The notes under the pieces: generated by a model
Told to the model about the DNA's origin: nothing
What the model saw: only the letters and a program-made list of their open reading frames with translations
Databases searched by the model: none
Assembly: GCA_046706185.1 (NCBI GenBank)
Contig: JBJKPR010000056.1
Span: 1-64,000, forward strand
Direction: 5' to 3'
Source: JAJZXY01 sp046706185
GTDB taxonomy: Archaea > Thermoplasmatota > Thermoplasmata > Sysuiplasmatales > Sysuiplasmataceae
DNA length: 64,000 nucleotides
Shown: positions 8,493 through 16,608 of the stretch, in pieces
Numbering within the stretch: the stretch's first letter is position 1
Layout of the letters: each line of letters begins with the position of its first letter
Made by a program: the position numbers and the translations under genes

Positions 8493-9230
8493 TCAGTGGC
8501 GGGATACCTGTTGCCTTGAACTCCACTCCGAAAGTGCTACAAGCCCGTAGCTTGTGGCGTCCTCGAAGCTCATGTTCCTTGTTGTTCTTGCGAACGATTT
8601 GCACATTTTCAGAGCACTGGGACTTTTCTCAAGAAGTCTGTCCAGCCACTGCGAAGTTGCCTTGCCGAGATCCTGCTCTGTCATGACCTGGCTTATCATG
8701 TCAAGCCTCTCTGCCTCTTCAGGACTGACCTCCCTTCCGGAAATTATGAGCTCGAAGGCCTTCTTCTTCGATATCCACCTTGGAAGGTATGAGGCGACTA
8801 CCGTAGGAGGAAGGTTCGCGTTCATTTCAGGAAAACCAAAAACGGAGTTCGATGATGCAATCGATATGTCACACAGGAGCGCAAGACCGCAACCGAACCC
8901 CAGCGCCTTGCCTCTTATCTCTGCGAAGGTGATCTGAGGCAAATCCAGCAAAAGTGTATTCAACCGTATGATCTTTGAAATCACCGTTTTGAATGGCGAT
9001 GTTGAGGAACCGGGGGATGTGTCTCTCCCGGCACAGAAGTTGTTTCCTGACCCTTTAAGCAAAAGCACTACTGCATCGCTGTCCCTTACCTTTCCAAGAA
9101 TGTCGCATATCTCGTCAATCATCCGTTCATCTGCGGCGTTCTCCTTTTCAGGTCTGTTCAGTGTTATCGAAGCCACGGCTCCACCCTTTGAAGGGTGGGC
9201 ATTCTGATCGAAGACTATCTCGTTGCTCAT
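8493..9230 (-). CDS. Enoyl-CoA hydratase/isomerase (crotonase) family protein
   Basis: A 245-residue crotonase-fold enzyme acting on an acyl-CoA. The first oxyanion region is NFCAGRDTS near residue 68, the second is ALGFGCGLAL near residue 109, and a Glu in FGFPEMNANLPP sits at a usual catalytic position. Members hydrate enoyl-CoAs or isomerise, hydrolyse and cleave rings. Its place beside a molybdenum hydroxylase suggests a role in opening or beta-oxidising a CoA-linked intermediate of the same pathway. It is separated from the FAD-subunit gene by 134 bp and may form its own transcript. Confidence 0.88.
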   Translation of the reverse strand: MSNEIVFDQNAHPSKGGAVASITLNRPEKENAADERMIDEICDILGKVRDSDAVVLLLKGSGNNFCAGRDTSPGSSTSPFKTVISKIIRLNTLLLDLPQITFAEIRGKALGFGCGLALLCDISIASSNSVFGFPEMNANLPPTVVASYLPRWISKKKAFELIISGREVSPEEAERLDMISQVMTEQDLGKATSQWLDRLLEKSPSALKMCKSFARTTRNMSFEDATSYGLVALSEWSSRQQVSRH

Positions 9231-9316
9231 TTGAAACCAGCCTTTTGATATTCGACGCTAAAAGAAAGACAGATACTTGGTGATTTCGTTGATCGGCTCT
9301 CGATCTTCAGGGCAGG

Positions 9317-9367
9317 GCACTGGCTACCGGCACAATATGGATACTGAAAGGCTGGACCTGCCAGTGC
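9317..9367. repeat. Inverted repeat GCACTGGC...GCCAGTGC
   Basis: An 8-bp perfect inverted repeat (9317-9324 and 9360-9367) with a 35-nt loop lies between the SRPBCC stop and the crotonase start. It could be a terminator-like or regulatory mRNA structure; a chance match is also possible. Confidence 0.25.
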
Positions 9368-9386
9368 ACTGACGCTGTAGCCGAGA

Positions 9387-9839
9387 CTACTTGTCTGCCT
9401 TTTTCCCTGATCTGTGATCCTTTTCAAGTTCAGCCTTGTACTTCTCCCAGTTTCCGCCGATCCTCTTTTCCCAGGTGCTCTTTGCCTCCGGTGCCGCGGC
9501 CTTGTAGTTTATCTTGAAGACCATCTTCAACTGTGTCCTCTTTGCTCCGAGCGGTTTCAGCACATAGCTTCCCTCCTCGTTGAGGTCTTCGCCGAAGCCC
9601 GAAACGCTCCACTTGTTTGGAGGGCTGAGAGTCACTACCCGTATGTTCTCGCTTTCCTTTCCGTTTCTCGATGTGTGAGTGATCCAGGCCACGTTCTTCT
9701 TCGTCTTTTCGACAAAGTGTCTCCTTGCTGCGCTTCCTGTTAATAGATAGTCTTCTTCCCTGTAATCAGTACACCATTTGTACACATAGTTCAGCGGTGC
9801 CTCGAACAAAGCTGTAACATGGTAAGTCCTTACTGCCAT
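9387..9839 (-). CDS. SRPBCC-fold protein
   Basis: A second START/SRPBCC-type protein, 150 residues from the ATG at 9839, starting MAVRTYHVTALFEAP with the F-x-A-P-L-x-x-V-Y-K-W strand-helix start common to polyketide-cyclase-like proteins. A minus-strand ACATATATC box about 28 nt upstream of this ATG suggests a leaderless message and argues against starts further upstream. The C-terminus is charged (KDHRSGKKADK). Such proteins bind hydrophobic ligands. It differs clearly from the CoxG-like protein at 6843-7298 and its ligand cannot be guessed. Confidence 0.7.
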   Translation of the reverse strand: MAVRTYHVTALFEAPLNYVYKWCTDYREEDYLLTGSAARRHFVEKTKKNVAWITHTSRNGKESENIRVVTLSPPNKWSVSGFGEDLNEEGSYVLKPLGAKRTQLKMVFKINYKAAAPEAKSTWEKRIGGNWEKYKAELEKDHRSGKKADK

Positions 9840-9973
9840 GTTTCCTGAACAATATCGGCGCGATATATGTAACAATCGCAAATCAAGGAAGTGCAGAGTA
9901 AGCAATCTGGCACCCGGCCGACGACATCATGAATGTTCAATCCAGCGCCCATCCGGGACGAAGCCGGAAACGG

Positions 9974-9980
9974 TTTTATT
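9974..9980 (+). promoter_or_regulatory. TATA box of the ornithine-cyclodeaminase-like gene
   Basis: TTTTATT centred 28 nt before the ATG at 10005. This spacing is that of a leaderless archaeal transcript and decides the start codon of the following gene. Confidence 0.5.
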
Positions 9981-10004
9981 CAGGTAACTGTTCTACCCCT
10001 GCCT

Positions 10005-11069
10005 ATGTTGCTCATAGAGGACGGAATTGTTCGCGAAGCACTTGACATGCGCTCCTGCATAGACACAATGCACAGTGCATTCGTGGAGGAATCGAATGGT
10101 ATTGCTGCGAACCTGCCGAGAATGAGGTACAAGGTACCGCGTGGGAAATCTGACCAGGCATGGCAGGGAAATATAATCTGTGGTGCACTGCCTAGTTCAA
10201 AGGTAGCAGCGGTGCGTTACACCTCCGGAAGGATTCAACTCTCTTCCTCGAGCGGAGGCTCAGGTACATATGAGCACATACATCCTGACAAGCGCAGCTG
10301 GGGACTGGTCCTTCTTTCAAGCCTGGAAACTGGGGAAGTGCTTGCAATTATACACGATGAGACACTCCAGACGATGCGGGTGGGCGCCACAACGGGGGCA
10401 GCCGTCAGAGCACTTGCGAAGCGCGGGTCCAAAAGTGTCGGAATACTTGGCTCTAGCATACAGGCCGAGCGAAATCTGGAGGCTATCTGCCTGGTAAGGG
10501 GCATTTCAGATGCCCGCGTTTTCAGCCCGAATAAGCAGCACAGGGAACGATTTGCGGAAGAGATGGGCAGGAAGCTGAACCTGGATATTGCCCCTGTCGA
10601 TTCAGGCAAAGTGGCACTCGATGGCGCAGACATAATACTCTGCGCGACAAATTCACTGCGCCCTGTGTTCGATGGTTCCTGGCTGGAAGAGGGGCAGACG
10701 CTAATAACACTGGCGACGACAAGTTCGGTGCTGAGCAGGAGCGAAGCGGATGAAGCTGCGTTCACACGCTCCAGCCGAATTGTTCTGAACAGTTATGAAA
10801 CTGCTGTCACAAACAATCAGAGGGAACTCCTCAGTCTGATTGAATCTGGCAAGATTTCCAGGGATAGAGTGGTAGACCTCGGCGATGTACTGTCAGGCAA
10901 GAAACCGGGAAGGGAGAACGACGAGCAGATCCTCTTCTACAAATCAAATGGCGGGGTGGGCATTCAGTTTGCTGCAGCAGGTGCCCTGGCATATCAGTAT
11001 TGCATGTCCCATGGAAAGGGCAGGGAACTCCCATCAGACTGGTTCAGCACACCTTTGATGCAAAGGTGA
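10005..11069 (+). CDS. Ornithine cyclodeaminase/mu-crystallin family dehydrogenase
   Basis: A 354-residue NAD(P)-dependent enzyme starting MLLIEDGIVREALDM. It has the substrate-side region with RVGATTGAAV near residue 127, a Rossmann nucleotide loop GILGSSIQA near residue 146, and the C-terminal V-G-I-Q-F-A-A-A-G-A helix. The family includes ornithine cyclodeaminase, alanine dehydrogenase and ketimine/imino-acid reductases. The upstream in-frame ATG at 9933 lies before the TATA box and is unlikely to be used. It is divergent from the SRPBCC gene. Given the context it may reduce or deaminate a nitrogen-containing intermediate, but this is inference. Confidence 0.85.
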   Translation: MLLIEDGIVREALDMRSCIDTMHSAFVEESNGIAANLPRMRYKVPRGKSDQAWQGNIICGALPSSKVAAVRYTSGRIQLSSSSGGSGTYEHIHPDKRSWGLVLLSSLETGEVLAIIHDETLQTMRVGATTGAAVRALAKRGSKSVGILGSSIQAERNLEAICLVRGISDARVFSPNKQHRERFAEEMGRKLNLDIAPVDSGKVALDGADIILCATNSLRPVFDGSWLEEGQTLITLATTSSVLSRSEADEAAFTRSSRIVLNSYETAVTNNQRELLSLIESGKISRDRVVDLGDVLSGKKPGRENDEQILFYKSNGGVGIQFAAAGALAYQYCMSHGKGRELPSDWFSTPLMQR

Positions 11070-11311
11070 CTGCAAAAGTAGTGGCTCTGAGTTCGGAAAG
11101 AAGGAAAAATAATTTCCAGCCGGGTGCTCACCCGGAAAGAGTCTGTTTGGAAAAGCGACTGTAGGCAATAGGTTAATATCCACCTTGCCTCGTTTAGCCT
11201 TCGAAATACGGCAAAAGATCTTGAGACTAGATGGCCGGATAAAAGCCCGTGGAATCCAAGTGTCTTCAGGAGAAACATAAGCTGATGAAAGGGGCCCGAA
11301 CGGAGTGATTA

Positions 11312-11355
11312 GATGCAGAAAGGTGATTTCAAAGATGCAGAAAGGTGATTTCAAA
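11312..11355 (+). repeat. Tandem 22-bp duplication spanning a start codon
   Basis: The 22-bp unit gatgcagaaaggtgatttca+aa occurs twice in direct succession (11312-11333 and 11334-11355). Each copy holds an ATG and a GGTGAT. The GGTGAT of copy 1 lies 7 nt before the ATG of copy 2, so the duplication itself supplies the ribosome site of the hydrolase gene; the ATG of copy 1 opens an 11-codon frame that ends at TGA. Confidence 0.85.
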
Positions 11356-12213
11356 TACACAAACGTAGGACAAGTGAAAACCAGGTACGTTGAGAAAGGA
11401 AAAGGAGACCCGCTGGTCCTGATACATGGCGGCTATGTCGGCCAGAACAGTACTTTTGTATGCTGGGATCTCAACTTTGACAGACTTTCCGAAGAGTACC
11501 ACGTTGTTGCGTTTGACAAGCTTGCAATGGGCTTCACTGACAATCCGCCCGCGAATGGCCCCTTCACCACTGCTGCCACAACCAGGCATGCTTATGATTT
11601 CCTCAAGGGAATGGGCCTTGACAACGTCCACGTCGTATCCCATTCCAGAGGGGGGCTTGCTGCAATAAGGCTTGCGCTGGAGTTTCCAGGCTTCGTCCGC
11701 TCCCTTACGCTCATAGACTCCGGTTCAGTGGCGCCGGACAATCCGCCGAGGGTCGGAGACTTCTACAAAGACCTGGAGAACAGCATAAAGGACATGCCCA
11801 CGAGGGATGCAATTGTGGCCAGAACAATAGGCAACTCCTATTCCAAGGACCACATAACAGACGGCTGGATTGACGACCTGCTCGAGGCATACAATCTCCC
11901 AAAGTCTGTTGAGGCCAAGAAAAGGACAAGCGGCCTTGGGTCACTTGATGCGATGCCCGATACGAGAGAGCAGAGGGCAGATACTCTGAAGAGGGTCGAG
12001 GCTGGCGAGCTGAAGATCCCGACCTTGCTTTTCTGGGGATACAACGACCCGTCTGCACTGGTTGAAAGGGGCATAAACCTCTACAGATTGATGTGTGGGG
12101 CGGTTCCAAGCGTTGACATGCACATCTTCAACCACGCCGGCCATTACTCCTTCAGGGAGCACGCCGATACATTCAATGAGATGTTGCTTGGTTTCCTGAA
12201 GCCGATAGAATAA
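11335..12213 (+). CDS. Alpha/beta hydrolase (meta-cleavage-product hydrolase-like)
   Basis: A 292-residue alpha/beta hydrolase starting MQKGDFKYTNVG. The oxyanion loop is LIHGGYVG near residue 28, the nucleophile Ser is in VVSHSRGG near residue 103 (the elbow is S-x-S-x-G, not G-x-S-x-G), and the catalytic His is in FNHAGHYSF near the C-terminus. It resembles MhpC/BphD-type C-C hydrolases and epoxide hydrolases, which would suit an aromatic breakdown locus. The ATG at 11335 is preferred because GGTGAT lies 7 nt upstream; a GTG at 11305 has no such site. The start region is a tandem duplication. Confidence 0.85.
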   Translation: MQKGDFKYTNVGQVKTRYVEKGKGDPLVLIHGGYVGQNSTFVCWDLNFDRLSEEYHVVAFDKLAMGFTDNPPANGPFTTAATTRHAYDFLKGMGLDNVHVVSHSRGGLAAIRLALEFPGFVRSLTLIDSGSVAPDNPPRVGDFYKDLENSIKDMPTRDAIVARTIGNSYSKDHITDGWIDDLLEAYNLPKSVEAKKRTSGLGSLDAMPDTREQRADTLKRVEAGELKIPTLLFWGYNDPSALVERGINLYRLMCGAVPSVDMHIFNHAGHYSFREHADTFNEMLLGFLKPIE

Positions 12214-12437
12214 GGAGCGTTCCCCCGTAGCCAGTAATCGACGTACTGTGATTGCCCGCCAGACGACAGCGGCAGCTTCATGCAGTACGGCCTGACTGCA
12301 TGCTGCGCGAGCTCCCGGCTCTTTCGGGCGAGCAAGCTCATTCTACTCTGACACCACTACCCGCGAAAAACCTCTTCCAACCTTGTTCCTAAGGCGCGAA
12401 ACTGCCCTCTGCCAGGCCCGAAAGCGACGGTGTATCA

Positions 12438-13055
12438 TCAAGACTCTTGAGTTCCATGGTTACGTTCCCCCGCGCCATTCACCTTTCCGGCGGTGTTGCT
12501 GCCGCGCGTGATCGCAAGTCGCATCTCAACAACGGCCTGCCCCGGGGTGTGATGCAGTTCCTCCACGTTGCCTGTGGGAACAAATCCCCTGCTCCTGTAC
12601 AGCTCCAAAGCTGCCGTCTGTACAGGATTGACACCGAGCAGGATGTCGGTTGGATTGGCGCAAGACTTTGCCCATGAAATTGCAGCATCAAGCAACCTTG
12701 ATGAGATGTGTTTTCCACGGAACTCAGGTTCCACCCACAACCCGAAGAGGTGGAACACAGCCCCGTGGAAAAACAGGCCTGCCAGTCCGATCGGTCTGTC
12801 CCCTGAGCATGCAATCCACAGGCAATCCATCCTGGAAGTGGCATACCGCTCGGTTCTCTCAGTCCAGATAGTGTCTTCGTACGAAAGTTCCGTTTCGAGC
12901 GTGCTGCCGAAGGCGAGCGGGTCAGATTCAAGCGACCTGAGCCGAATGCGCTTGAACATGCTCCATTCGTCCCTGCCAATTCTCCGGACGCTGATGTCAC
13001 ACGCCGCGTAACCTGGCGGGTGTGTATCAGGCGACATGACGATAGTGCAGTTCAT
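12438..13055 (-). CDS. GNAT family N-acetyltransferase
   Basis: A 205-residue single-domain GNAT. The acetyl-CoA pyrophosphate loop is EFRGKHISSRLL near residue 116 (a variant of Q/R-x-x-G-x-G/A), and the C-terminal strand-helix ALELYRSRGFVPTG is typical. An ATG at 13037 is an alternative start. GNATs transfer acetyl groups to amines of small molecules or proteins; the acceptor cannot be told. Closest relatives would be RimI/YdaF-like enzymes. Confidence 0.85.
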   Translation of the reverse strand: MNCTIVMSPDTHPPGYAACDISVRRIGRDEWSMFKRIRLRSLESDPLAFGSTLETELSYEDTIWTERTERYATSRMDCLWIACSGDRPIGLAGLFFHGAVFHLFGLWVEPEFRGKHISSRLLDAAISWAKSCANPTDILLGVNPVQTAALELYRSRGFVPTGNVEELHHTPGQAVVEMRLAITRGSNTAGKVNGAGERNHGTQES

Positions 13056-13220
13056 GCAGCTATTTGGAATTTCGTCGCTTCAAGGCGTAATGCATTGACC
13101 TGCCGGGCGCAATTGCCACTTCTTCCAACTCCGGCCACCCTGCATGAAGCGGCAGAGTACGTATTGACCGCACGCAAGGCATTTAGCATCTCATCCTGCT
13201 GGATAAGAAATGTGAGCACA

Positions 13221-13754
13221 ATGATGAACAGGATCCATGTGCTGGTGGCTTATGCCTCAAGAAGCGGGTCCACTGCAGAGATTGCAAGAACAATCGGAAA
13301 CGAACTTGTGATGCTCGGCCTGGATGCAACTGTGATTCCAGCAGACGAGGCATACGATGTGGACAAGTATGATGCCGTTATACTCGGAAGTGCGATTTAT
13401 GCATGGAGATGGGAAAAGAGCGCGCTGGAGTTCGCCGAAAGGAACTTGGTGTACCTCAGGCACAAACCTGTCTGGCTTTTCAGCAGCGGACCGCTTGACT
13501 GGTCGGCAGAAAACAGTGACATAAGGCCGGTGAGGGCCGTGAGGAAGCTCTACAGGCTCATCGGAGCAAGGAAACATGTCACTTTTGGGGGCAAACTGCC
13601 CGCTGAGTCTAGGGGGCTTCTTGCGAAACAGGCATCCAAGTCTGAAAACGAAGGGGATTTCAGGGATTTTGGCAAGATCAGGGAATGGGCCAGCCAGGTG
13701 GGCGTGGAAATCAGCCATCTGCAAGGGAAGGCGGTCCTGACAGTTCCGAGGTGA
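13221..13754 (+). CDS. Flavodoxin-fold protein (HemG-like)
   Basis: A 177-residue flavodoxin-like protein starting MMNRIHVLVAYASRSGSTAE, where the S-R-S-G-S-T loop is the FMN phosphate site. A VILGSAIYAWRW segment near residue 57 and FSSGPLDW near residue 93 match the flavodoxin-type protoporphyrinogen oxidase group (HemG/menaquinone-dependent). A TGTGAG site precedes the ATG. The reading frame is open upstream to 13020, but that extension shows no domain and overlaps the divergent GNAT gene. Function could be haem synthesis or an electron carrier; the latter fits the copper protein next to it. Confidence 0.8.
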   Translation: MMNRIHVLVAYASRSGSTAEIARTIGNELVMLGLDATVIPADEAYDVDKYDAVILGSAIYAWRWEKSALEFAERNLVYLRHKPVWLFSSGPLDWSAENSDIRPVRAVRKLYRLIGARKHVTFGGKLPAESRGLLAKQASKSENEGDFRDFGKIREWASQVGVEISHLQGKAVLTVPR

Positions 13755-14006
13755 TGACAATGCGCATCCGGCGCCTGTAGATCATGGCTGTCTTCCGATA
13801 ACGGAAGGGCGCGCATTGGGTGCGCAGCCACGGCTCATGGGGCCGGCATGGCAGATGGGTGTTTGACCGAGCCTGGTTATAAATGAGTGGCGCCGGAGAT
13901 ATTCGGCCAACCGTAAATATAGTGCATAGGCGAAATCAATAGACAGTGTCTCCCGTTAGACACAATTACACGGTGATCGACGAGACTGGATACAGAGGCG
14001 CTACAC

Positions 14007-14744
14007 ATGGCCGAACAAGGCTCGAGGGCGGATGGCACGAGTGAAAAGCAATCGGAGCAGCCCGGTGCTCGGTATACACCCCACAGTGAAAGAAGCACGA
14101 TGCCTTTTAGCAGAAGAAAAATGAGAAGAAGCACAAAACTGATAATAGGTGTAATCGCCACAGTCGCAGTGCTAATCTCCGTCTCCATATTCATTTTCCT
14201 TTCCTGGAACAACACTGCCACACTTGGGGGAGAAGTTTCTTCCATAAGCTATTCGACCTTTGTGGCCGCAAACTCACCCCCTCCTGGAGTGACTGTTGTG
14301 AACTCGACCGGGACAATTTACGTCAACCAGACAGGCGTCACCATACTGATTGAATCGACTCCCCCTTGGGCCAACAGGACCGGAGATTTCTTCATGTGCT
14401 ATGGCCTGATCAACCCCACCTTCCAGATCAGGCATGGAATGACGGTCACCTTTGCGCTGGTAAACGCGGATGACGAATACCACAATCTGGTCTTTTCCGG
14501 TGAAGCGCCGCCCTATCAGTACATGCCGATGGCGGGAAACGGCATGGGAATGATGTGGGGTTATCACCAGTGGACAAGAGGAACTGTCATGCTTAACGGG
14601 ATGTACGGTAACCTGAGCTGGGGCACAAAGCTGCCCATGGTCTCGCTGCCCATAAGCATTCAGAATACCGGTACATACTGGTATTTCTGCAGCTACCCTG
14701 GGCATGCCCAGTCCGGCATGTACGGGAGGATAATAGCGGTTTGA
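14007..14744 (+). CDS. Membrane-anchored rusticyanin/sulfocyanin-like blue copper protein
   Basis: A 245-residue protein with a charged N-terminal tail, one membrane segment (about residues 45-67, LIIGVIATVAVLISVSIFIF) and a C-terminal cupredoxin domain outside the membrane. Type I copper ligands are visible: His159 in DDEYHNLVF and the cluster Cys228, His233 and Met238 in CSYPGHAQSGM, the order found in rusticyanin and sulfocyanin. The domain is rich in Met and Gly between these. Role: electron transfer in a respiratory chain, possibly to a terminal oxidase or from ferrous iron. An ATG at 14103 is an alternative start closer to the membrane segment. Confidence 0.85.
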   Translation: MAEQGSRADGTSEKQSEQPGARYTPHSERSTMPFSRRKMRRSTKLIIGVIATVAVLISVSIFIFLSWNNTATLGGEVSSISYSTFVAANSPPPGVTVVNSTGTIYVNQTGVTILIESTPPWANRTGDFFMCYGLINPTFQIRHGMTVTFALVNADDEYHNLVFSGEAPPYQYMPMAGNGMGMMWGYHQWTRGTVMLNGMYGNLSWGTKLPMVSLPISIQNTGTYWYFCSYPGHAQSGMYGRIIAV

Positions 14745-15536
14745 CTACTTTTCCCTCCACCTTGCCTTGCTTGCTGCAACGATGAAGAGGAATGCAGTAA
14801 CCGCAACAAGGACAATCCAGCTCATAAGTGCCATCTCCGGCGACAATTGTATGTAGCCACCTTCGTACTGAGCAAGCTGTGCCGCGTAAGTTGTCGGGGA
14901 GAGATATGCTAGGTACCTGTACGGGAGAGGTATGTAGGTTATTGGATAGTAGACAGGCGGAATTGTTGAGAAAAGTGTGGATATCAGTCTGGAGAAGGCA
15001 AAACTCTGAACAATGTCGGTTGAAAACGTTGCGAGGGTGTAGCCGATGGCCATGGAAGTTGCAAACACGAGGAGAAGAACGGCTATGAAGAGCATCAACC
15101 CCGCAGCGCTCATGTGAACGAAGTAGGCTGCAAGTATGCTGAGCACAATGAGGGCGGGAAGGGAGTAGACAAGCTCTGACACAGCCATGCCGGATACATA
15201 TGTGATCCAGGTCGTGGGAGAGCTTACAACCATATCCTGCAGCTTGAAGTCGTTCTTGAGGTGAGAAAGGTCCGCCTGCAGCGAAGTGCCGGCGCCAAAC
15301 ATGCTCATTATGAAGCCACCCTCAACCGCTTCGCCTATCAGGGAGCCGTGGCTTACAAATACGATCAACAGCAGAAAGGAGATGGGCGAGAGCACTGTGT
15401 TTATCAGCACCACCGGGTAGTTCTTCATCTCATAGAGGGAATTCACGAGAATGGATGCCGAGAACTGGCTCAGCCTATTCCTCTTCTTTGTGGTATTGAT
15501 GTAACTGTTCCATATCTTCTCCCTGGTCTCCAGCAT
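14745..15536 (-). CDS. ABC-2 type transporter permease
   Basis: A 263-residue membrane protein with six predicted hydrophobic segments and the ABC-2 pattern (SPTTYAAQLAQ near residue 213, PVYYPITYIPLPYRYLAYLSP). It would form the channel for the ATPase encoded just upstream; such modules export drugs, lipids or polysaccharide. The ATG at 15536 has GGAGG exactly 9 nt upstream, the same spacing seen for other starts in this cluster, so the 62-bp overlap with the ATPase gene appears real. Confidence 0.85.
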   Translation of the reverse strand: MLETREKIWNSYINTTKKRNRLSQFSASILVNSLYEMKNYPVVLINTVLSPISFLLLIVFVSHGSLIGEAVEGGFIMSMFGAGTSLQADLSHLKNDFKLQDMVVSSPTTWITYVSGMAVSELVYSLPALIVLSILAAYFVHMSAAGLMLFIAVLLLVFATSMAIGYTLATFSTDIVQSFAFSRLISTLFSTIPPVYYPITYIPLPYRYLAYLSPTTYAAQLAQYEGGYIQLSPEMALMSWIVLVAVTAFLFIVAASKARWREK

Positions 15537-16455
15537 AATCAATTCCCTCCCTTCGCACTAGGTAGAAAAAAATATCGTCGAGAGAAACAGGGTTAATTGT
15601 AAACCTGATTCCATCCCGTATTAGGTCCCTCGATATCCTAAATGCCTCCTGCTCACCTGTCAGTATCCTCGAACCGTAGTTGCCGCTCATGATCTCCCCA
15701 TCCTCAACTCGTATCGGTGAATGCTTCTGCCCTGCAGGGATTGCCACGCTGTAGCCGTGCCTGACGCTGCGTCTCAGGTCGTCGAGCGTTCCGATCCTGA
15801 TCAGCCGCCCGCCTTCAAGCATGCCGATCCTGTCACCCAGAACCTCCGCTTCCTCCAGATAGTGGGTTGTCAGAAAGGTGAAACGTTCCTTTTCGATCTC
15901 CTTCATCAGAACCCAGAACTCTCTCCTGGAGACAGGGTCAAGTCCCGTAGTGGGTTCGTCCAGGAATATGATCTCTGCATCGGAAGACAGAACAGCTGCC
16001 ACGAGAACTTTCCTCTTCATCCCTCCCGAGAGGGTGCGGTTCAGCCTGTTCATATAATCCTTCATCCCTAGACTGTCAAGAGCATCCGCAGCGCGCCTCT
16101 TCGCCTCTGAAAATCCGAACCCGCGCCACAGCAGATAGGAGGAGACCGTTTGCATTGGGGTCATCCATGGGACAGTCCTTGCCTCCTGCGGAACAATCGC
16201 TATCTTCTCCCTGAGGCTGACCGCGTCCTTCATCACGTCGATGCCGTCAAATGCTGCTGTGCCGGATGTTGGCTCGAGCTCCGTGGCAAGTATGCGGATC
16301 AGCGTTGTCTTTCCGGACCCGTTTCTTCCGATGAGCACAAAAGTGCCGGATGTTGGAACTGAGAAGCTGACCGAATCCAGCGCTTTCCTATTTCCTCCCG
16401 GATATATCTTTGTCAGCAAGTTGCACGCTAGAGCACGTCTATCCAGCCCGCTCAT
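15475..16455 (-). CDS. ABC transporter ATP-binding protein
   Basis: A 326-residue ATPase of the ABC-2/DrrA group. Walker A is GRNGSGKTT near residue 38, Q-loop PQEAR near residue 91, signature LSGGMKRKV near residue 142, Walker B IIFLDEPTTGLDP near residue 161 and the H-loop in TTHYLEEAE. The C-terminal 100 residues form the extra domain usual in DrrA-like exporters. It overlaps the permease gene by 62 bp and probably drives it. Confidence 0.93.
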   Translation of the reverse strand: MSGLDRRALACNLLTKIYPGGNRKALDSVSFSVPTSGTFVLIGRNGSGKTTLIRILATELEPTSGTAAFDGIDVMKDAVSLREKIAIVPQEARTVPWMTPMQTVSSYLLWRGFGFSEAKRRAADALDSLGMKDYMNRLNRTLSGGMKRKVLVAAVLSSDAEIIFLDEPTTGLDPVSRREFWVLMKEIEKERFTFLTTHYLEEAEVLGDRIGMLEGGRLIRIGTLDDLRRSVRHGYSVAIPAGQKHSPIRVEDGEIMSGNYGSRILTGEQEAFRISRDLIRDGIRFTINPVSLDDIFFYLVRREGIDYAGDQGEDMEQLHQYHKEEE

Positions 16456-16608
16456 CGGAGTACCCGCAATAAACGATGAATGAACACATAGATAATGCCG
16501 TTGCAGAGAGGATCAGAAGGGCAGCGGCTGCGCAGGCAGCTGCGGGTCCAGTGAGGTCGCAGTGCGGAACTCAGCAGACAGAGTAGAAATAATGAGGCTG
16601 ACATCCCG

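Noticed and set aside
13020..13220. Upstream extension of the flavodoxin frame
   Set aside because: It overlaps the divergent GNAT gene, has no domain signal, and the ATG at 13221 begins the flavodoxin fold exactly.
16439..16570. A hydrophobic span frame upstream of the 15475-16455 ATPase, like the miniprotein at 18322
   Set aside because: It has no ATG/GTG/TTG before the span and no ribosome site, so only a note of similarity is justified.
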